Of a stretch of 64,000 nucleotides of DNA, positions 33,176 through 41,848 are shown one piece after another. The DNA is taken from NCBI RefSeq assembly GCF_051251695.1, contig NZ_JBPOEU010000021.1, positions 1-64,000 on the forward strand, given 5' to 3'. Position 1 is the stretch's first letter. Each line of letters begins with the position of its first letter. The stretch is from Maritalea sp051251695 (GTDB lineage: Bacteria; Pseudomonadota; Alphaproteobacteria; Rhizobiales; Devosiaceae). The position numbers and the translations under genes are program-made. Under the pieces are notes generated by a model, which saw only the letters and a program-made list of their open reading frames with translations, did no database searches and had not been told where the DNA came from.

Positions 33176-34027
33176 ATGAATTATCGTCACGCCTTCCACG
33201 CTGGTAATTTCGCCGACGTCATCAAACACATCATTTTGACGCGGATCATTTGCTATCTGCAAAAGAAAGATAAAGCCTTCCGCGTGCTCGACACCCATGC
33301 AGGTATTGGTCTTTATGACCTCACCAGCAGCGAGGCCCAGCGTTCGCCGGAATGGAAACAGGGTATCCAAGCCCTGATGAATGCAAAACGCTCAACCGAG
33401 TTGAACGCGCTCATCAAACCCTATTTGGATGTCATAAATGAGCTCAACGCATCAGGAACACTAAAGCTTTATCCGGGCTCTCCGCTGCTTGCACGCAAAC
33501 TCATGCGCTCCCAAGACCGGCTGACCGCCACGGAACTACACCCCAAAGATGCGGTGACGCTAAAATCTCATTTTGAAGGCGACATTCAAGTTAAAGCCAT
33601 CGAACTGGACGGCTGGCAAGCACTTGTGGCCCACATGCCACCAAAGGAAAAACGCGGCCTAGTTCTCGTTGACCCGCCTTTTGAAAAACCGGACGAATAT
33701 ACCCGCCTCGCTTCCGGCCTGTTCCGGGCCCACAAACGTTTCAGCACCGGCACATACGCCCTTTGGTATCCGATCAAAGATCTGGCGCAAATTCAAACCT
33801 TCGTCGATCAGCTTTACAATACCGGCATCAAAAAGGTGTTGCGGATTGAATTCAATACGCATCAGCCCACCAACCCGCCAAGCCTTCACGGCACCGGCAT
33901 GATTGTAGTCAACCCACCCTTTACGCTGGAAGAAGAGATGAACCTGATTTTGGCTGAATTGGAACCAATTTTGGCGCCAGAAGGAAAAGGTGGCTTCAAC
34001 ATAAGCTGGATCTACAATGAGGACTGA
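33176..34027 (+). CDS. rlmJ: 23S rRNA (adenine(2030)-N6)-methyltransferase RlmJ
   Basis: A 283-residue SAM-dependent enzyme with the signature start MNYRHAFHAGNFADVIKH, the SAM site VLDTHAGIGLYDL, and the catalytic motif LVDPPFEKPDEY (DPPF). A short C-terminal tail GFNISWIYNED ends it. It modifies A2030 in helix 72 of 23S rRNA in E. coli. Confidence 0.94.
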   Translation: MNYRHAFHAGNFADVIKHIILTRIICYLQKKDKAFRVLDTHAGIGLYDLTSSEAQRSPEWKQGIQALMNAKRSTELNALIKPYLDVINELNASGTLKLYPGSPLLARKLMRSQDRLTATELHPKDAVTLKSHFEGDIQVKAIELDGWQALVAHMPPKEKRGLVLVDPPFEKPDEYTRLASGLFRAHKRFSTGTYALWYPIKDLAQIQTFVDQLYNTGIKKVLRIEFNTHQPTNPPSLHGTGMIVVNPPFTLEEEMNLILAELEPILAPEGKGGFNISWIYNED

Positions 34028-34126
34028 TAATGTCCTGTTTTGTCCTAAACTTGTCTGAGCGCGACATATATGCATTGATATAAAGGCTTTATGATCCAGC
34101 CTATGTTAAAGTAGGAAAGGCCTATT

Positions 34127-34681
34127 ATGTCCAATTCACACCATGCCCTTATCGTTGTTGATGTTCAGGAGAGTTTTCCACATCGCGACTATTACCAAGA
34201 AAAATATGTGCCTGCATTTTTGCAACACGCGCAAAAGCTAATCGATGGCGCCGCTAAGGCTGGCATCAAAACTGTGCAGGTTTTTCATGTTGAGCCTGAA
34301 GGCGCATTTTCAAAGGCGTCTGGCTTCATCAAAACGCTATCCCCAATTACCATTCAGCCAGACACCATAATCGAAAAGTTCCGCCACAGTGCATTCGCCG
34401 GCACCAGTCTGGACATTTGGCTGAAAGAAAACCGCATCAACGAGCTCACCATTTGCGACATTCGCACCGAACAATGCTGTGAAACCACAACCCGACACGG
34501 TTCCGATATTGGCTATAAAATCAACTATGTAACCGATGCGACCCTGACCTTTGATATGACCCACCCAGACGGCAGCACCCTAAATGCTGATCAAATAAAG
34601 CACCGCACTGAAACCGTTTTATCAGGCCGGTTCGCTACCATTCGATCTGTTGATGAGGCCATCGCGAACTTTAAGGGCTAA
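34127..34681 (+). CDS. Isochorismatase-family cysteine hydrolase
   Basis: The 184-residue protein has the Asp-Lys-Cys triad of the family: LIVVDVQESF (Asp about 12), EKFRHSAFAG (Lys) and RTEQCCETTTRHGSD (nucleophile Cys). Substrates of such enzymes include nicotinamide, isochorismate and carbamoyl compounds; this one is not assigned. A GlxA-type regulator starts 1 bp after its stop, so the two form a tight unit. Ribosome site is AGGAAAGG. Confidence 0.88.
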   Translation: MSNSHHALIVVDVQESFPHRDYYQEKYVPAFLQHAQKLIDGAAKAGIKTVQVFHVEPEGAFSKASGFIKTLSPITIQPDTIIEKFRHSAFAGTSLDIWLKENRINELTICDIRTEQCCETTTRHGSDIGYKINYVTDATLTFDMTHPDGSTLNADQIKHRTETVLSGRFATIRSVDEAIANFKG

Positions 34682-34682
34682 C

Positions 34683-35708
34683 ATGAACAAGCATCCGGCA
34701 AAAAACATCATCAAGGTCTACTTCGTTTTGGGCCCAATCCCCCTGATGTTGGATTTTGCCGGTCCATGCGAAATCTTCCGTCGTGCAAACATCATGCAAG
34801 ATCAAACCTATTTCGACGTGCGTTTTGTCGGTAATCATCGTGAAATTCAAACCTCGATTGGTTTGCCGGTTTGTAATATCAATCCGCTACCTTCCACTAT
34901 TGAAGATGATGCAATGGTGATCATTTCTGGCAGTGCCAGCACAATTTTGGGCCATACCGACTTGCCGACAAGTACAGAAATTAACGCCGAAAACACCGCC
35001 ATCGTGAACTGGCTAAAAACCAGCATCCGCCCTGCCCACAAACTCATCACTATTTGCTCAGGCGCGCTTTTGGCCGCAAGGGCTGGGCTGTTTGATGGCT
35101 ATAAATGCACGACCCATCACGATAGTATTGAAGAACTCAAGTCGATCAGCACCAACATAAAAATTGAAGACAATTGCCTATTCACCACAGACCGCAACCG
35201 TTATGCCAGTGCGGGGATCACTTCTGGGGTTGATCTGATGTTAGAGATTGTCGGGGAGAAGCTAGGCATCGCCATCGCCGCGCAAATCGCTAAATTTTTG
35301 GTGGTTTACACCCGCCGAAACGGCTCAGACCCGCAAATGTCCCCTTGGCTAAAAGGGCGAGATCATCTGAACCCCACCATTCACCGCATCCAAGATATGG
35401 TTGGCAAAGCGCCAACGAAAGATTGGGATGTCACCCAGCTGGCAAATGCCGCAAATATGAGCGTCCGTCATTTTTCCCGGCTGTTCAACGCGCAAACAGG
35501 ATTATCGGTGCCCGACTATATAAATGGCCTCAGGATCGCGATCGCTGAACAAAGCCTTCGTGCTGAAGACAAACAGATCGAAAACCTGTCCGACGAGTTG
35601 GGTTTTGCCTCATCACGCCATTTCCGTCGCGCATGGAACCAGCATCACGAATTGCCACCTCGCCAGTGGCGTAATGCCATGAAAACCGGCGCACCATTAA
35701 ACGTCTAA
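34683..35708 (+). CDS. GlxA-type AraC-family regulator with DJ-1/PfpI domain
   Basis: About 341 residues. The N-terminal half is a class I glutaminase-like DJ-1/PfpI domain (about 10-190) with a nucleophile-elbow Cys in TICSGALLAARAGLFDG. The C-terminal half (about 230-335) is an AraC HTH pair with WDVTQLANAANMSVRHFSRL and LGFASSRHFRRAWNQHH. The domain probably senses a small molecule handled by the coupled hydrolase at 34127-34681. The start at 34683 gives the normal domain boundary. Confidence 0.9.
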   Translation: MNKHPAKNIIKVYFVLGPIPLMLDFAGPCEIFRRANIMQDQTYFDVRFVGNHREIQTSIGLPVCNINPLPSTIEDDAMVIISGSASTILGHTDLPTSTEINAENTAIVNWLKTSIRPAHKLITICSGALLAARAGLFDGYKCTTHHDSIEELKSISTNIKIEDNCLFTTDRNRYASAGITSGVDLMLEIVGEKLGIAIAAQIAKFLVVYTRRNGSDPQMSPWLKGRDHLNPTIHRIQDMVGKAPTKDWDVTQLANAANMSVRHFSRLFNAQTGLSVPDYINGLRIAIAEQSLRAEDKQIENLSDELGFASSRHFRRAWNQHHELPPRQWRNAMKTGAPLNV

Positions 35709-35721
35709 CAAAAACAGCAAA

Positions 35722-36918
35722 CTAATGTGCCGCTGTAATCGCGTCGCGGTCTTTTTTCGTCATGCGTTCTGTTTCAGATTTCAGCTGACCACAGGCGGCA
35801 AAAATATCGCGGCCGCGCGGTGTGCGCACGGGGCTAGCATAACCTGCAATATTGACCACATCGGCAAATTTTTCGATTTGTGCCCAGCTCGAACATTCAT
35901 ATTCTGAACCTGGCCACGGGTTGAACGGAATAAGATTGATCTTGGCTGGAATACCATCCAGCATTTTCACCAAGGCCTTCGCATCAGCAATGGAATCGTT
36001 GATGCCCTTAAGCATCACATATTCAAATGTAATCCGTTTGGCATTGGAAAGCCCCGGATAGTCGCGACAAGCTTGCAGCAATTGCTCAAGTGGGTATTTT
36101 TTGTTGATCGGCACCAAAATATCGCGCAATTCGTCGCGAACAGCGTGCAAGGAAATCGCCAGCATCACGCCGGTTTCTTCACCCACTTTTTCAATAAATG
36201 GCACAACACCAGAGGTCGACAAGGTGATCCGACGTTTAGACAGGGATATGCCCTCACCATCAGACATCAACAACATCGCTTGTTTGACATGCTCGTAATT
36301 ATAGAGTGGCTCGCCCATGCCCATCATCACCACATTGGTGATGGTCCGAAGTCCCTTTTTGGGCACAACGCCGTCCGTTGGGCGCGTTCCACCGGGGAAA
36401 TCGCCCAAACGCTCACGTGCCATCAAAACTTGGGAAACAATTTCACCCGCGGTGAGGTTGCGCACTAATTTTTGCGTGCCCGTATGGCAAAATGTACAGG
36501 TTAGCGTGCAGCCAACTTGCGATGAAACGCAAAGTGTGCCGCGATCTTCTTCTGGGATATAGACGGTTTCAACATCCACCGGGGGCATATTGGGTTGCTC
36601 CGGGTCAGTAAATCGAAACAGCCACTTCCGTGTGCCGTCGCTTGAAACTTGTTCGGAAACAATTTCAGGACGATTGAGGACAAATTTTTCTTTAAGCTGC
36701 TCACGCAATCCCTTTGAGATATTGAGCATATCGTCAAAATCGGTGACCCCATTTACATATAGCCAGTTCCACAATTGGGAAACGCGCATCCGGATTTGTT
36801 TTTCAGTCAGGCCAAACGAAGCAAGCGCTTCGCTAAGTTGCACCCGATCCATGCCGATCAGTGATTGTTTTTTCGCTACAGCAGGGGTTGCAGCAGCCAA
36901 ATCCAGAGTAACAGCCAT
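35722..36918 (-). CDS. rlmN: Dual-specificity RNA methyltransferase RlmN
   Basis: About 398 residues from ATG 36918. A radical-SAM motif CTLTCTFCHTG (C-x3-C-x2-C) lies in the middle. MMGMGEPLYNYEHV marks the family and the C-terminal catalytic Cys is in DIFAACGQLKSE. It methylates C2 of A2503 in 23S rRNA and A37 in some tRNAs. The in-frame extension to 37008 has no family similarity. It is convergent with the GlxA-type gene, 13 bp apart. Confidence 0.95.
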   Translation of the reverse strand: MAVTLDLAAATPAVAKKQSLIGMDRVQLSEALASFGLTEKQIRMRVSQLWNWLYVNGVTDFDDMLNISKGLREQLKEKFVLNRPEIVSEQVSSDGTRKWLFRFTDPEQPNMPPVDVETVYIPEEDRGTLCVSSQVGCTLTCTFCHTGTQKLVRNLTAGEIVSQVLMARERLGDFPGGTRPTDGVVPKKGLRTITNVVMMGMGEPLYNYEHVKQAMLLMSDGEGISLSKRRITLSTSGVVPFIEKVGEETGVMLAISLHAVRDELRDILVPINKKYPLEQLLQACRDYPGLSNAKRITFEYVMLKGINDSIADAKALVKMLDGIPAKINLIPFNPWPGSEYECSSWAQIEKFADVVNIAGYASPVRTPRGRDIFAACGQLKSETERMTKKDRDAITAAH

Positions 36919-37059
36919 TCTTATCACCAAATCATTAGGGGCATTTTGCACCGAGCAAAAGCCGCGCTCCAACCCAAGTTGAAACGATAAAGTTGGCTCA
37001 CCTATCACATAGATGGAAGAATTACCAATAGGAGGGATGAAATATCTAGGGTCTAAACC

Positions 37060-37596
37060 CTAGCGATTGCAGGCAGCGTCGATTTTGCGCATCGATGCTG
37101 TAGCACCCGAAAGCGAGAACGTTAGCGCAACGCGCACGCCCTGCTTATTGATCCCCTCAAACACCATTGTGGTGCCCCGGCGCATGGCAGATGCCATTTC
37201 GTTGGACAGGCTCACATCTTCAAGCCAAGCAGCATCGCCTTGGGTGAACATGGAAAACGCTTCCCCGCCAATTTTCACACTGGCCAAACTATCAGTGCCA
37301 AACTCAAATCCCGCAACCAAGTTCATTTCATGGGAAACGCCTTGATTTGGGCGATGCGTCACATAAAAATAGGGCTGATCAATCTCAGCAAGTTCAGGTT
37401 CTACTGAAACTGGCTTGGCATGAATAAAGCAAATCGCGGTGCTGGATTGTGTCGTTGAATACGCCGACCAAGCCTTAAAACTGCCCAAAGACTGAACGGA
37501 TTGCCCAAGCGCTACGCTGCCAAACAACATGGTGGCAACTGTCGCGATGGTCAGTTTCAATAAAGTGACTTTTTGACTGGCAAGCATAGATCTCAT
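37060..37596 (-). CDS. Invasion-associated locus B (IalB)-like secreted protein, paralog 2
   Basis: About 178 residues with an N-terminal signal peptide (LLKLTIATVATMLFGSVALGQ). The IalB-domain blocks follow: GSFKAWSAYS, AICFIHAKP, YFYVTHRPNQG, NLVAGFEFG and a final ATASMRKIDAACNR with the conserved Cys. The family is periplasmic or outer-membrane-linked and named for Bartonella IalB; an invasion role should not be assumed here. A paralog lies 72 bp upstream on the same strand. Confidence 0.85.
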   Translation of the reverse strand: MRSMLASQKVTLLKLTIATVATMLFGSVALGQSVQSLGSFKAWSAYSTTQSSTAICFIHAKPVSVEPELAEIDQPYFYVTHRPNQGVSHEMNLVAGFEFGTDSLASVKIGGEAFSMFTQGDAAWLEDVSLSNEMASAMRRGTTMVFEGINKQGVRVALTFSLSGATASMRKIDAACNR

Positions 37597-37668
37597 GAAT
37601 TCAATTCGTTGTGAAGTGGACAAAGTGCGGATGTTATAAACCACACTTTGTCCTAAAACGCATCATTT

Positions 37669-38214
37669 CTATTTGCAAGATTTGTCGATCTCATTCATCG
37701 CCGCTGTAACCCCGGACAATGAATAAGTGTCTGTTGTGCGTGTGCCGCGCGTTGAAATACCGCGCACTACCAATTCAGAGCCGCGCTTCATAGCAGCAAC
37801 AAAACCAGCTTCATCGGCAGTCGATGCCAACCAACCCGCTTCTTGCGCGCTGTCAGTCACCATCGGATAAGCCTTACCGTCCACGGTCGCAGAAGCTTCG
37901 GCACCCGGTTTAAACGGATAGCCGATCAATGTTGCCACTTCATTGCGTTTTTTACTGCCTTCGCGGTGCGTAATGATGAAATGGATTGGGCTACGATTAA
38001 CCCCGGTAGGTTGGCTATCCCCTGGCGTCGCAGAAATATAACAAATCTTTCCATTTGCATCTTTGTCGGTCCAGGCGGTCCAGACCTTAAATGTACCTAA
38101 TTTCGTGGCAGCCTCAGCGCTAGCGACAACTGAAAAAGTTGAGAGCGCAGCAATGCCAACAGCAATCGCGAAATTTTTCATATTCTTTGTAAAATCCATC
38201 TTTGCCATATTCAT
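37669..38214 (-). CDS. Invasion-associated locus B (IalB)-like secreted protein, paralog 1
   Basis: About 181 residues with a signal peptide (FAIAVGIAALSTFSVVASAEA). The same blocks as its neighbour are present: GTFKVWTAW, KICYISATPG, HFIITHREGS, ATLIGYPFKPG and MNEIDKSCK. The two probably arose by tandem duplication but have diverged strongly. The start at 38214 (AGGA upstream) is one of several nearby ATGs. Confidence 0.83.
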   Translation of the reverse strand: MNMAKMDFTKNMKNFAIAVGIAALSTFSVVASAEAATKLGTFKVWTAWTDKDANGKICYISATPGDSQPTGVNRSPIHFIITHREGSKKRNEVATLIGYPFKPGAEASATVDGKAYPMVTDSAQEAGWLASTADEAGFVAAMKRGSELVVRGISTRGTRTTDTYSLSGVTAAMNEIDKSCK

Positions 38215-38417
38215 CTCTGGGTTCCTGTCCAAAATACCCGCTTCCCGCATCATTATCCGCCAACGAAGTTACCAAGCTGCAAACATTTGCAACCATTTTA
38301 TACAAATGCCAACATACGCCACAATTGGGCGGGAATTTGACGCTTGCTAAAGCTTTTCACCTGTTTCACCCTTCTAGGTGAATGAAGTCTTAACAAACCT
38401 GTAAATCGAGACCTGCT

Positions 38418-38891
38418 TTGGCCAAATCTATCCTGTTCGTCTGCTTAGGTAACATATGCCGTTCACCCACAGCTGAAGCCGTGTTTACCTATCGTTCGAA
38501 GCAGGCTGGGCTTACCAATTTAACCATTGATAGCGCCGGCACAGGCAATTGGCATCAAGGACATCCACCCGATATTCGCGCCACCAAACACGCCAAACGC
38601 CGCAATTATGAACTGAGTGTCCTTCGAGCGCGAACAGTTAAAACCGACGATTTCGAAAAATTCGACCTCATTCTCGCCATGGACAATGCGAATTATGCTG
38701 ACCTAAAAACCAGCGCACCCACCAACTGCCATGCCAAGATCGAACTGTTTTTGACCTATGGCAGCCCTAAAACGCAAAAAACAAAAGAAGTCCCCGACCC
38801 CTACTATGGCGGCGATCAAGGATTTGAACACGTCCTCGACCTTATCGAAGACGCCAGCGATGGGCTGATCAAGGCACTTACCAACAAATAG
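38418..38891 (+). CDS. Low-molecular-weight protein-tyrosine phosphatase
   Basis: A 157-residue enzyme with the P-loop VCLGNICRSPTAEAVF near the N-terminus (C-x5-R-S) and the general-acid loop VPDPYYGGDQGFEHVLDLI near the C-terminus. The apparent start is a TTG followed by GCCAAATCTATC; no better ATG is found ahead of the P-loop. Structured element copy 2 follows its stop. Confidence 0.92.
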   Translation: MAKSILFVCLGNICRSPTAEAVFTYRSKQAGLTNLTIDSAGTGNWHQGHPPDIRATKHAKRRNYELSVLRARTVKTDDFEKFDLILAMDNANYADLKTSAPTNCHAKIELFLTYGSPKTQKTKEVPDPYYGGDQGFEHVLDLIEDASDGLIKALTNK

Positions 38892-38900
38892 AACAAACCC

Positions 38901-38989
38901 GGCCAACTTTTTGGCCGCCCCGCCGGAGGTACAGGTTTTGATATAGCGCGGTTTTAGCGCGTCATATTAAAACCGATGCGCACCATGAG
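38901..38989. repeat. Structured intergenic element, copy 2
   Basis: Same architecture and spacing as 1159-1247. It has the hairpin GGCC-AACTTTTT-GGCC (38901-38916) and an 11-nt linker. GGTAC (38928-38932) faces GCACC (38980-38984) with one mismatch. An 11-bp stem (38934-38944 with 38964-38974) includes one G-T wobble. GCGC/GCGC closes the identical GGTTTTA loop (38950-38956), followed by GTC. It lies between convergent genes, ending 6 bases before the stop codon of thpR. Confidence 0.75.
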
Positions 38990-38995
38990 TCAGAA

Positions 38996-39535
38996 CTAAG
39001 CTGCCAGCGGATATGTCTCCTCAACAAGGTAAGGGCCACCACCAATAGACTCTTTAGCCGAATAAAGCACAAATTGGGACACTTTGAAGGTCAGGGGGTA
39101 AAACACCCCGGCCCGTCCAATATGTTTTGCAACATCACCAGCACTCACCCCGTTAAGCCGCGCCAATGTCACATGGGGCGTGAACTTTCGCCCATCAGGC
39201 TTAAGGCCAAACCGCTGCAACATACGTTCATGATCTTGATGTAATTCAACAAGTTCGGGACATGGGTCCAACCCGGCCCATAGCATCCGAGGCCGATTGC
39301 CACCAAAAACACCAAACTGATTGACGGTAACATTAAAGGGCGGATCCACCCGCAATTGAGAAAGACAATCAGCCACTTCATCAGCAGTTTGATGGTCCAC
39401 TTCCCCAATATAGCGCAATGTGATGTGATAATTGGTGGGATCGATCCAGCGGGACTTGCCCAGTCCACCGCGCTTTAGTGAAAGCGCAAATGAAACGTCG
39501 CTTGGTATCTCCAAGCCAGTAAACAAACGCGGCAT
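38996..39535 (-). CDS. thpR: RNA 2',3'-cyclic phosphodiesterase ThpR (2H family)
   Basis: The 179-residue protein has two HxT motifs, HITLRYIG (about residue 41) and HVTLARL (about 126), the catalytic pair of the 2H phosphoesterase family. It starts MPRLFTGLEIPSDV as usual. The enzyme opens 2',3'-cyclic phosphates on RNA ends in vitro; its cellular role is not settled. Confidence 0.92.
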   Translation of the reverse strand: MPRLFTGLEIPSDVSFALSLKRGGLGKSRWIDPTNYHITLRYIGEVDHQTADEVADCLSQLRVDPPFNVTVNQFGVFGGNRPRMLWAGLDPCPELVELHQDHERMLQRFGLKPDGRKFTPHVTLARLNGVSAGDVAKHIGRAGVFYPLTFKVSQFVLYSAKESIGGGPYLVEETYPLAA

Positions 39536-39813
39536 AAAACCTCATTTCTTCGTGACGTAGAACACTTCGTTTGAACGCCAAATATTAGGCATCCACTTGT
39601 CTTTTATACCATGATTCGCATCACAGGTTTGTTACATTGGGCTTCAATTCACTCAACGCATTGTTTTACGCGTGTTTCCATTCGTTTCTCGCGAAAATTT
39701 AACAAGCGATCGCCTTGTATTTTCCTTATTCCATGTCCATATTAGCCAGCGAACAGTATGGTACGCTAGTTTTGTGCCATATATAATAGCAATTGATAAA
39801 GAGGTTATCATCA

Positions 39814-40584
39814 ATGGCACAATATGACCGTCAATCATCCACATCGCATGTCGGCGCTCAAGCCGCTATCGATGAAGGCTTGCGCAGCTACATGCTGGGC
39901 ATTTATAACTATATGGGTATCGCGCTCGGTATTACCGGCGTTGTCGCCTATTTTCTAACCATGCTGACCACAACAACCAACCCAGATTTGGCTGTTGCCC
40001 AAATGCAAAACGGCATTATGCTGACATCACTTGGCTCAACCTTATATGGTTCACCATTGCAATGGGTTGTCGCTTTGGCACCGCTAGCATTCGTTTTCGG
40101 CCTTAGCATGGGCATCAACAAGATGAAATTCGCCACCGCTCAACTGGTGTTTTGGGGCTTTGCCGTTGCAATGGGCCTTTCGCTTTCATCGATCTTCTTG
40201 CAGTACACAAGCGAGTCAATCGCGAAGGTCTTCTTCATCACTGCCGGTACATTCGGCGCGATGAGCCTTTATGGGTACACAACAAAGCGTGACCTTACCG
40301 GAATGGGTTCATTTTTGATGATGGGCTTGATCGGTGTGATCATCGCATCCGTGGTGAACATCTTCTTGAACTCAGGTCCATTGGCTTTCGCCATCTCAGT
40401 GATCGGTGTGTTGGTGTTTGTTGGTCTGACCGCTTATGACACCCAGAAGATCAAAATGATGTATATGGAAAGTGACAGCAGCGAGAACATGGGCAAGAAA
40501 ATGCTTATGGGCGCACTGACCCTTTATCTTGATTTCATCAACCTATTCATCATGTTGTTGCGTTTGTTTGGCAACCGCAACTAA
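39814..40584 (+). CDS. Bax inhibitor-1/YccA family membrane protein
   Basis: About 256 residues with seven membrane helices. The conserved BI-1 end (GLTAYDTQKIKMMY, then LYLDFINLFIMLLRLFGNR) is present, including the Asp of the proposed pH-sensing pair. It is likely a calcium-leak or protease-associated membrane protein. The start at ATG 39814 follows AGAGG. A strong terminator is just downstream. The gap 39536-39813 contains only promoter-like AT-rich DNA and no gene. Confidence 0.92.
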   Translation: MAQYDRQSSTSHVGAQAAIDEGLRSYMLGIYNYMGIALGITGVVAYFLTMLTTTTNPDLAVAQMQNGIMLTSLGSTLYGSPLQWVVALAPLAFVFGLSMGINKMKFATAQLVFWGFAVAMGLSLSSIFLQYTSESIAKVFFITAGTFGAMSLYGYTTKRDLTGMGSFLMMGLIGVIIASVVNIFLNSGPLAFAISVIGVLVFVGLTAYDTQKIKMMYMESDSSENMGKKMLMGALTLYLDFINLFIMLLRLFGNRN

Positions 40585-40614
40585 TCTGAATATCAAGATC
40601 GTTTGGTAAAATTG

Positions 40615-40648
40615 AAAGGGCTTCGTACACTAGTACGGAGCCCTTTTT
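40615..40648 (+). terminator. Intrinsic terminator after the BI-1 gene
   Basis: AAAGGGCTTCGTAC (40615-40628), loop ACTA, GTACGGAGCCCTTT (40633-40646) with T-run to 40648. It has a 14-bp stem with one G-T wobble, a classic rho-independent terminator. Confidence 0.93.
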
Positions 40649-40662
40649 CATGAGACTGTCCA

Positions 40663-41166
40663 ATGAACATCCTAGCCTTTTCAAACCAGCACACCTCGTC
40701 GATTGCCGCGCTTTACGCGCACTATGTCGAGCACACCGCAATCACCTTTGATGTTGTTGCCCCTACCCCGCAGCAGATGGGCAATAAGCTCGTTGGTCTC
40801 ACAAATGCTGGCTATCCCGTACTTGTGGCACAAAACAAAGACAAAACTGTTTGCGGCTTTGCCTATGCCAGTGCATACCGCCCCAAACCCGCCTATCAGC
40901 ATACCTGCGAAGTCACCATCTATGTGACCCCTGACGCCCATGGCCAAGGCATTGGCACAATGCTGATGCAAAGCCTCATCGAAACGCTTTGTCAAAACCC
41001 GCATTTCCATCTGGCCATTGCCATGATTGCCGACGAAGCCCAGGCCTCAATTCACCTGCACAAGAAATTCGGATTTGAAACGGTTGGTCACTTAGATGAG
41101 GTGGGACATAAAAATGAAAAATGGCATGGCGTAACCATCATGCAGCGCAAGCTTGATGCGCTCTAG
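40663..41166 (+). CDS. GNAT-family acetyltransferase, PAT/MnaT-like
   Basis: The 167-residue protein resembles phosphinothricin-type N-acetyltransferases: AALYAHYVEHTAITFD, VCGFAYASAYRPKPAYQHTCEVTIYV (recognised by AYASAYRPKPAY), HGQGIGTMLM (acetyl-CoA loop) and SIHLHKKFGFETVGHLDEVG. It may acetylate methionine sulfoximine- or sulfone-like amino acids. It overlaps the end of the DUF2794 gene by four bases. Confidence 0.88.
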   Translation: MNILAFSNQHTSSIAALYAHYVEHTAITFDVVAPTPQQMGNKLVGLTNAGYPVLVAQNKDKTVCGFAYASAYRPKPAYQHTCEVTIYVTPDAHGQGIGTMLMQSLIETLCQNPHFHLAIAMIADEAQASIHLHKKFGFETVGHLDEVGHKNEKWHGVTIMQRKLDAL

Positions 41167-41558
41167 CGAATGGCAACAACGTCCCCATCAAGTACCCGCA
41201 GCACCTGATGCAATTCATGGCCACGCTTTAGCACCTGCCCCGCATGGCCAACCACCCGGTACATGCCCTGTTTTTTGCGCAGCTTCGGATCTTTTTCGAC
41301 CCGGAAGACCGGCATTTCACTTGCCCGTTTAAAAATCGAAAACACCGCACGATCCTTAAGCATATCGATGGCGTAATCTTTCCATTCGCCCTTGGCGACC
41401 TGACGTCCATAAACGTTCAAAATGATCGACAGTTCGTGCCGATCAAAGCGCACCGTTTCGGGAATGGGTCTTGGTTTTGGTGGTTTGACATCATCATTTG
41501 AATGAACAAGCCGTAATTTCGCGGCTGATTTTGGCAATGCCCGTTCAGTCAAAGTCAA
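41163..41558 (-). CDS. DUF2794 protein
   Basis: A 131-residue alphaproteobacteria-specific protein with the core VRFDRHELSIILNVYGRQVA, WKDYAIDMLKDRAVFSIFKR and PVFRVEKDPKLRKKQGMYRV. Function is unknown. It is one of the lineage markers in this window. Its stop overlaps the convergent GNAT gene. Confidence 0.9.
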   Translation of the reverse strand: MTLTERALPKSAAKLRLVHSNDDVKPPKPRPIPETVRFDRHELSIILNVYGRQVAKGEWKDYAIDMLKDRAVFSIFKRASEMPVFRVEKDPKLRKKQGMYRVVGHAGQVLKRGHELHQVLRVLDGDVVAIR

Positions 41559-41701
41559 ACTCCTGATTTCAAATCATCTTCGCCAATGATTGCCTCAATT
41601 TCACGGGAAAGCAAGACACAATAAACCATCAAATTGTCACAATCTGACCGAGATATTGCCGAATTACGCATCTATTAATTGAGCATAGCCTCCAGTATAC
41701 C

Positions 41702-41816
41702 CCGGCCCTTGGACTGTTTTAGCCCCCAATCGAAGAGCAGCTCCAAGGTGCCGGACCCTCCAAAATCAGCTATAAACAAGATAAAACCCCCAAAGTGCCA
41801 TTTGGGGGTTCTTTTT
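41702..41816 (+). ncRNA. Candidate small RNA with long hairpin and intrinsic terminator
   Basis: In the DUF2794-DUF1223 gap, CCGGC-CCTTGGA-CTG (41702-41716) pairs with CAG-c-TCCAAGG-t-GCCGG (41738-41754) around a 21-nt loop containing AGCCCCCAATCG. A short single-stranded stretch with CCCTCCAAAA follows, then the terminator at 41785-41816. No plus-strand gene ends here: the only upstream neighbour is transcribed the other way. The hairpin therefore looks like the body of a stand-alone RNA. No promoter could be fixed with confidence. Family is not recognised. Confidence 0.45.
41785..41816. terminator. Intrinsic terminator, active on both strands
   Basis: AACCCCCAAA (41785-41794), loop GTGCCA, TTTGGGGGTT (41801-41810), followed by C and five T on the plus strand. 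On the minus strand the stem is followed by TTATC. It ends the DUF1223 transcript on the minus strand, or a plus-strand sRNA, or both. Confidence 0.9.
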
Positions 41817-41848
41817 GTGCAGCTAAAACTAATCGTGGTTTGAAGCGC

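Noticed and set aside
39653..39844. 63-codon minus-strand frame ahead of the BI-1 gene
   Set aside because: It crosses the promoter, ribosome site and start codons of the BI-1 gene and has no recognisable domain or ribosome site.
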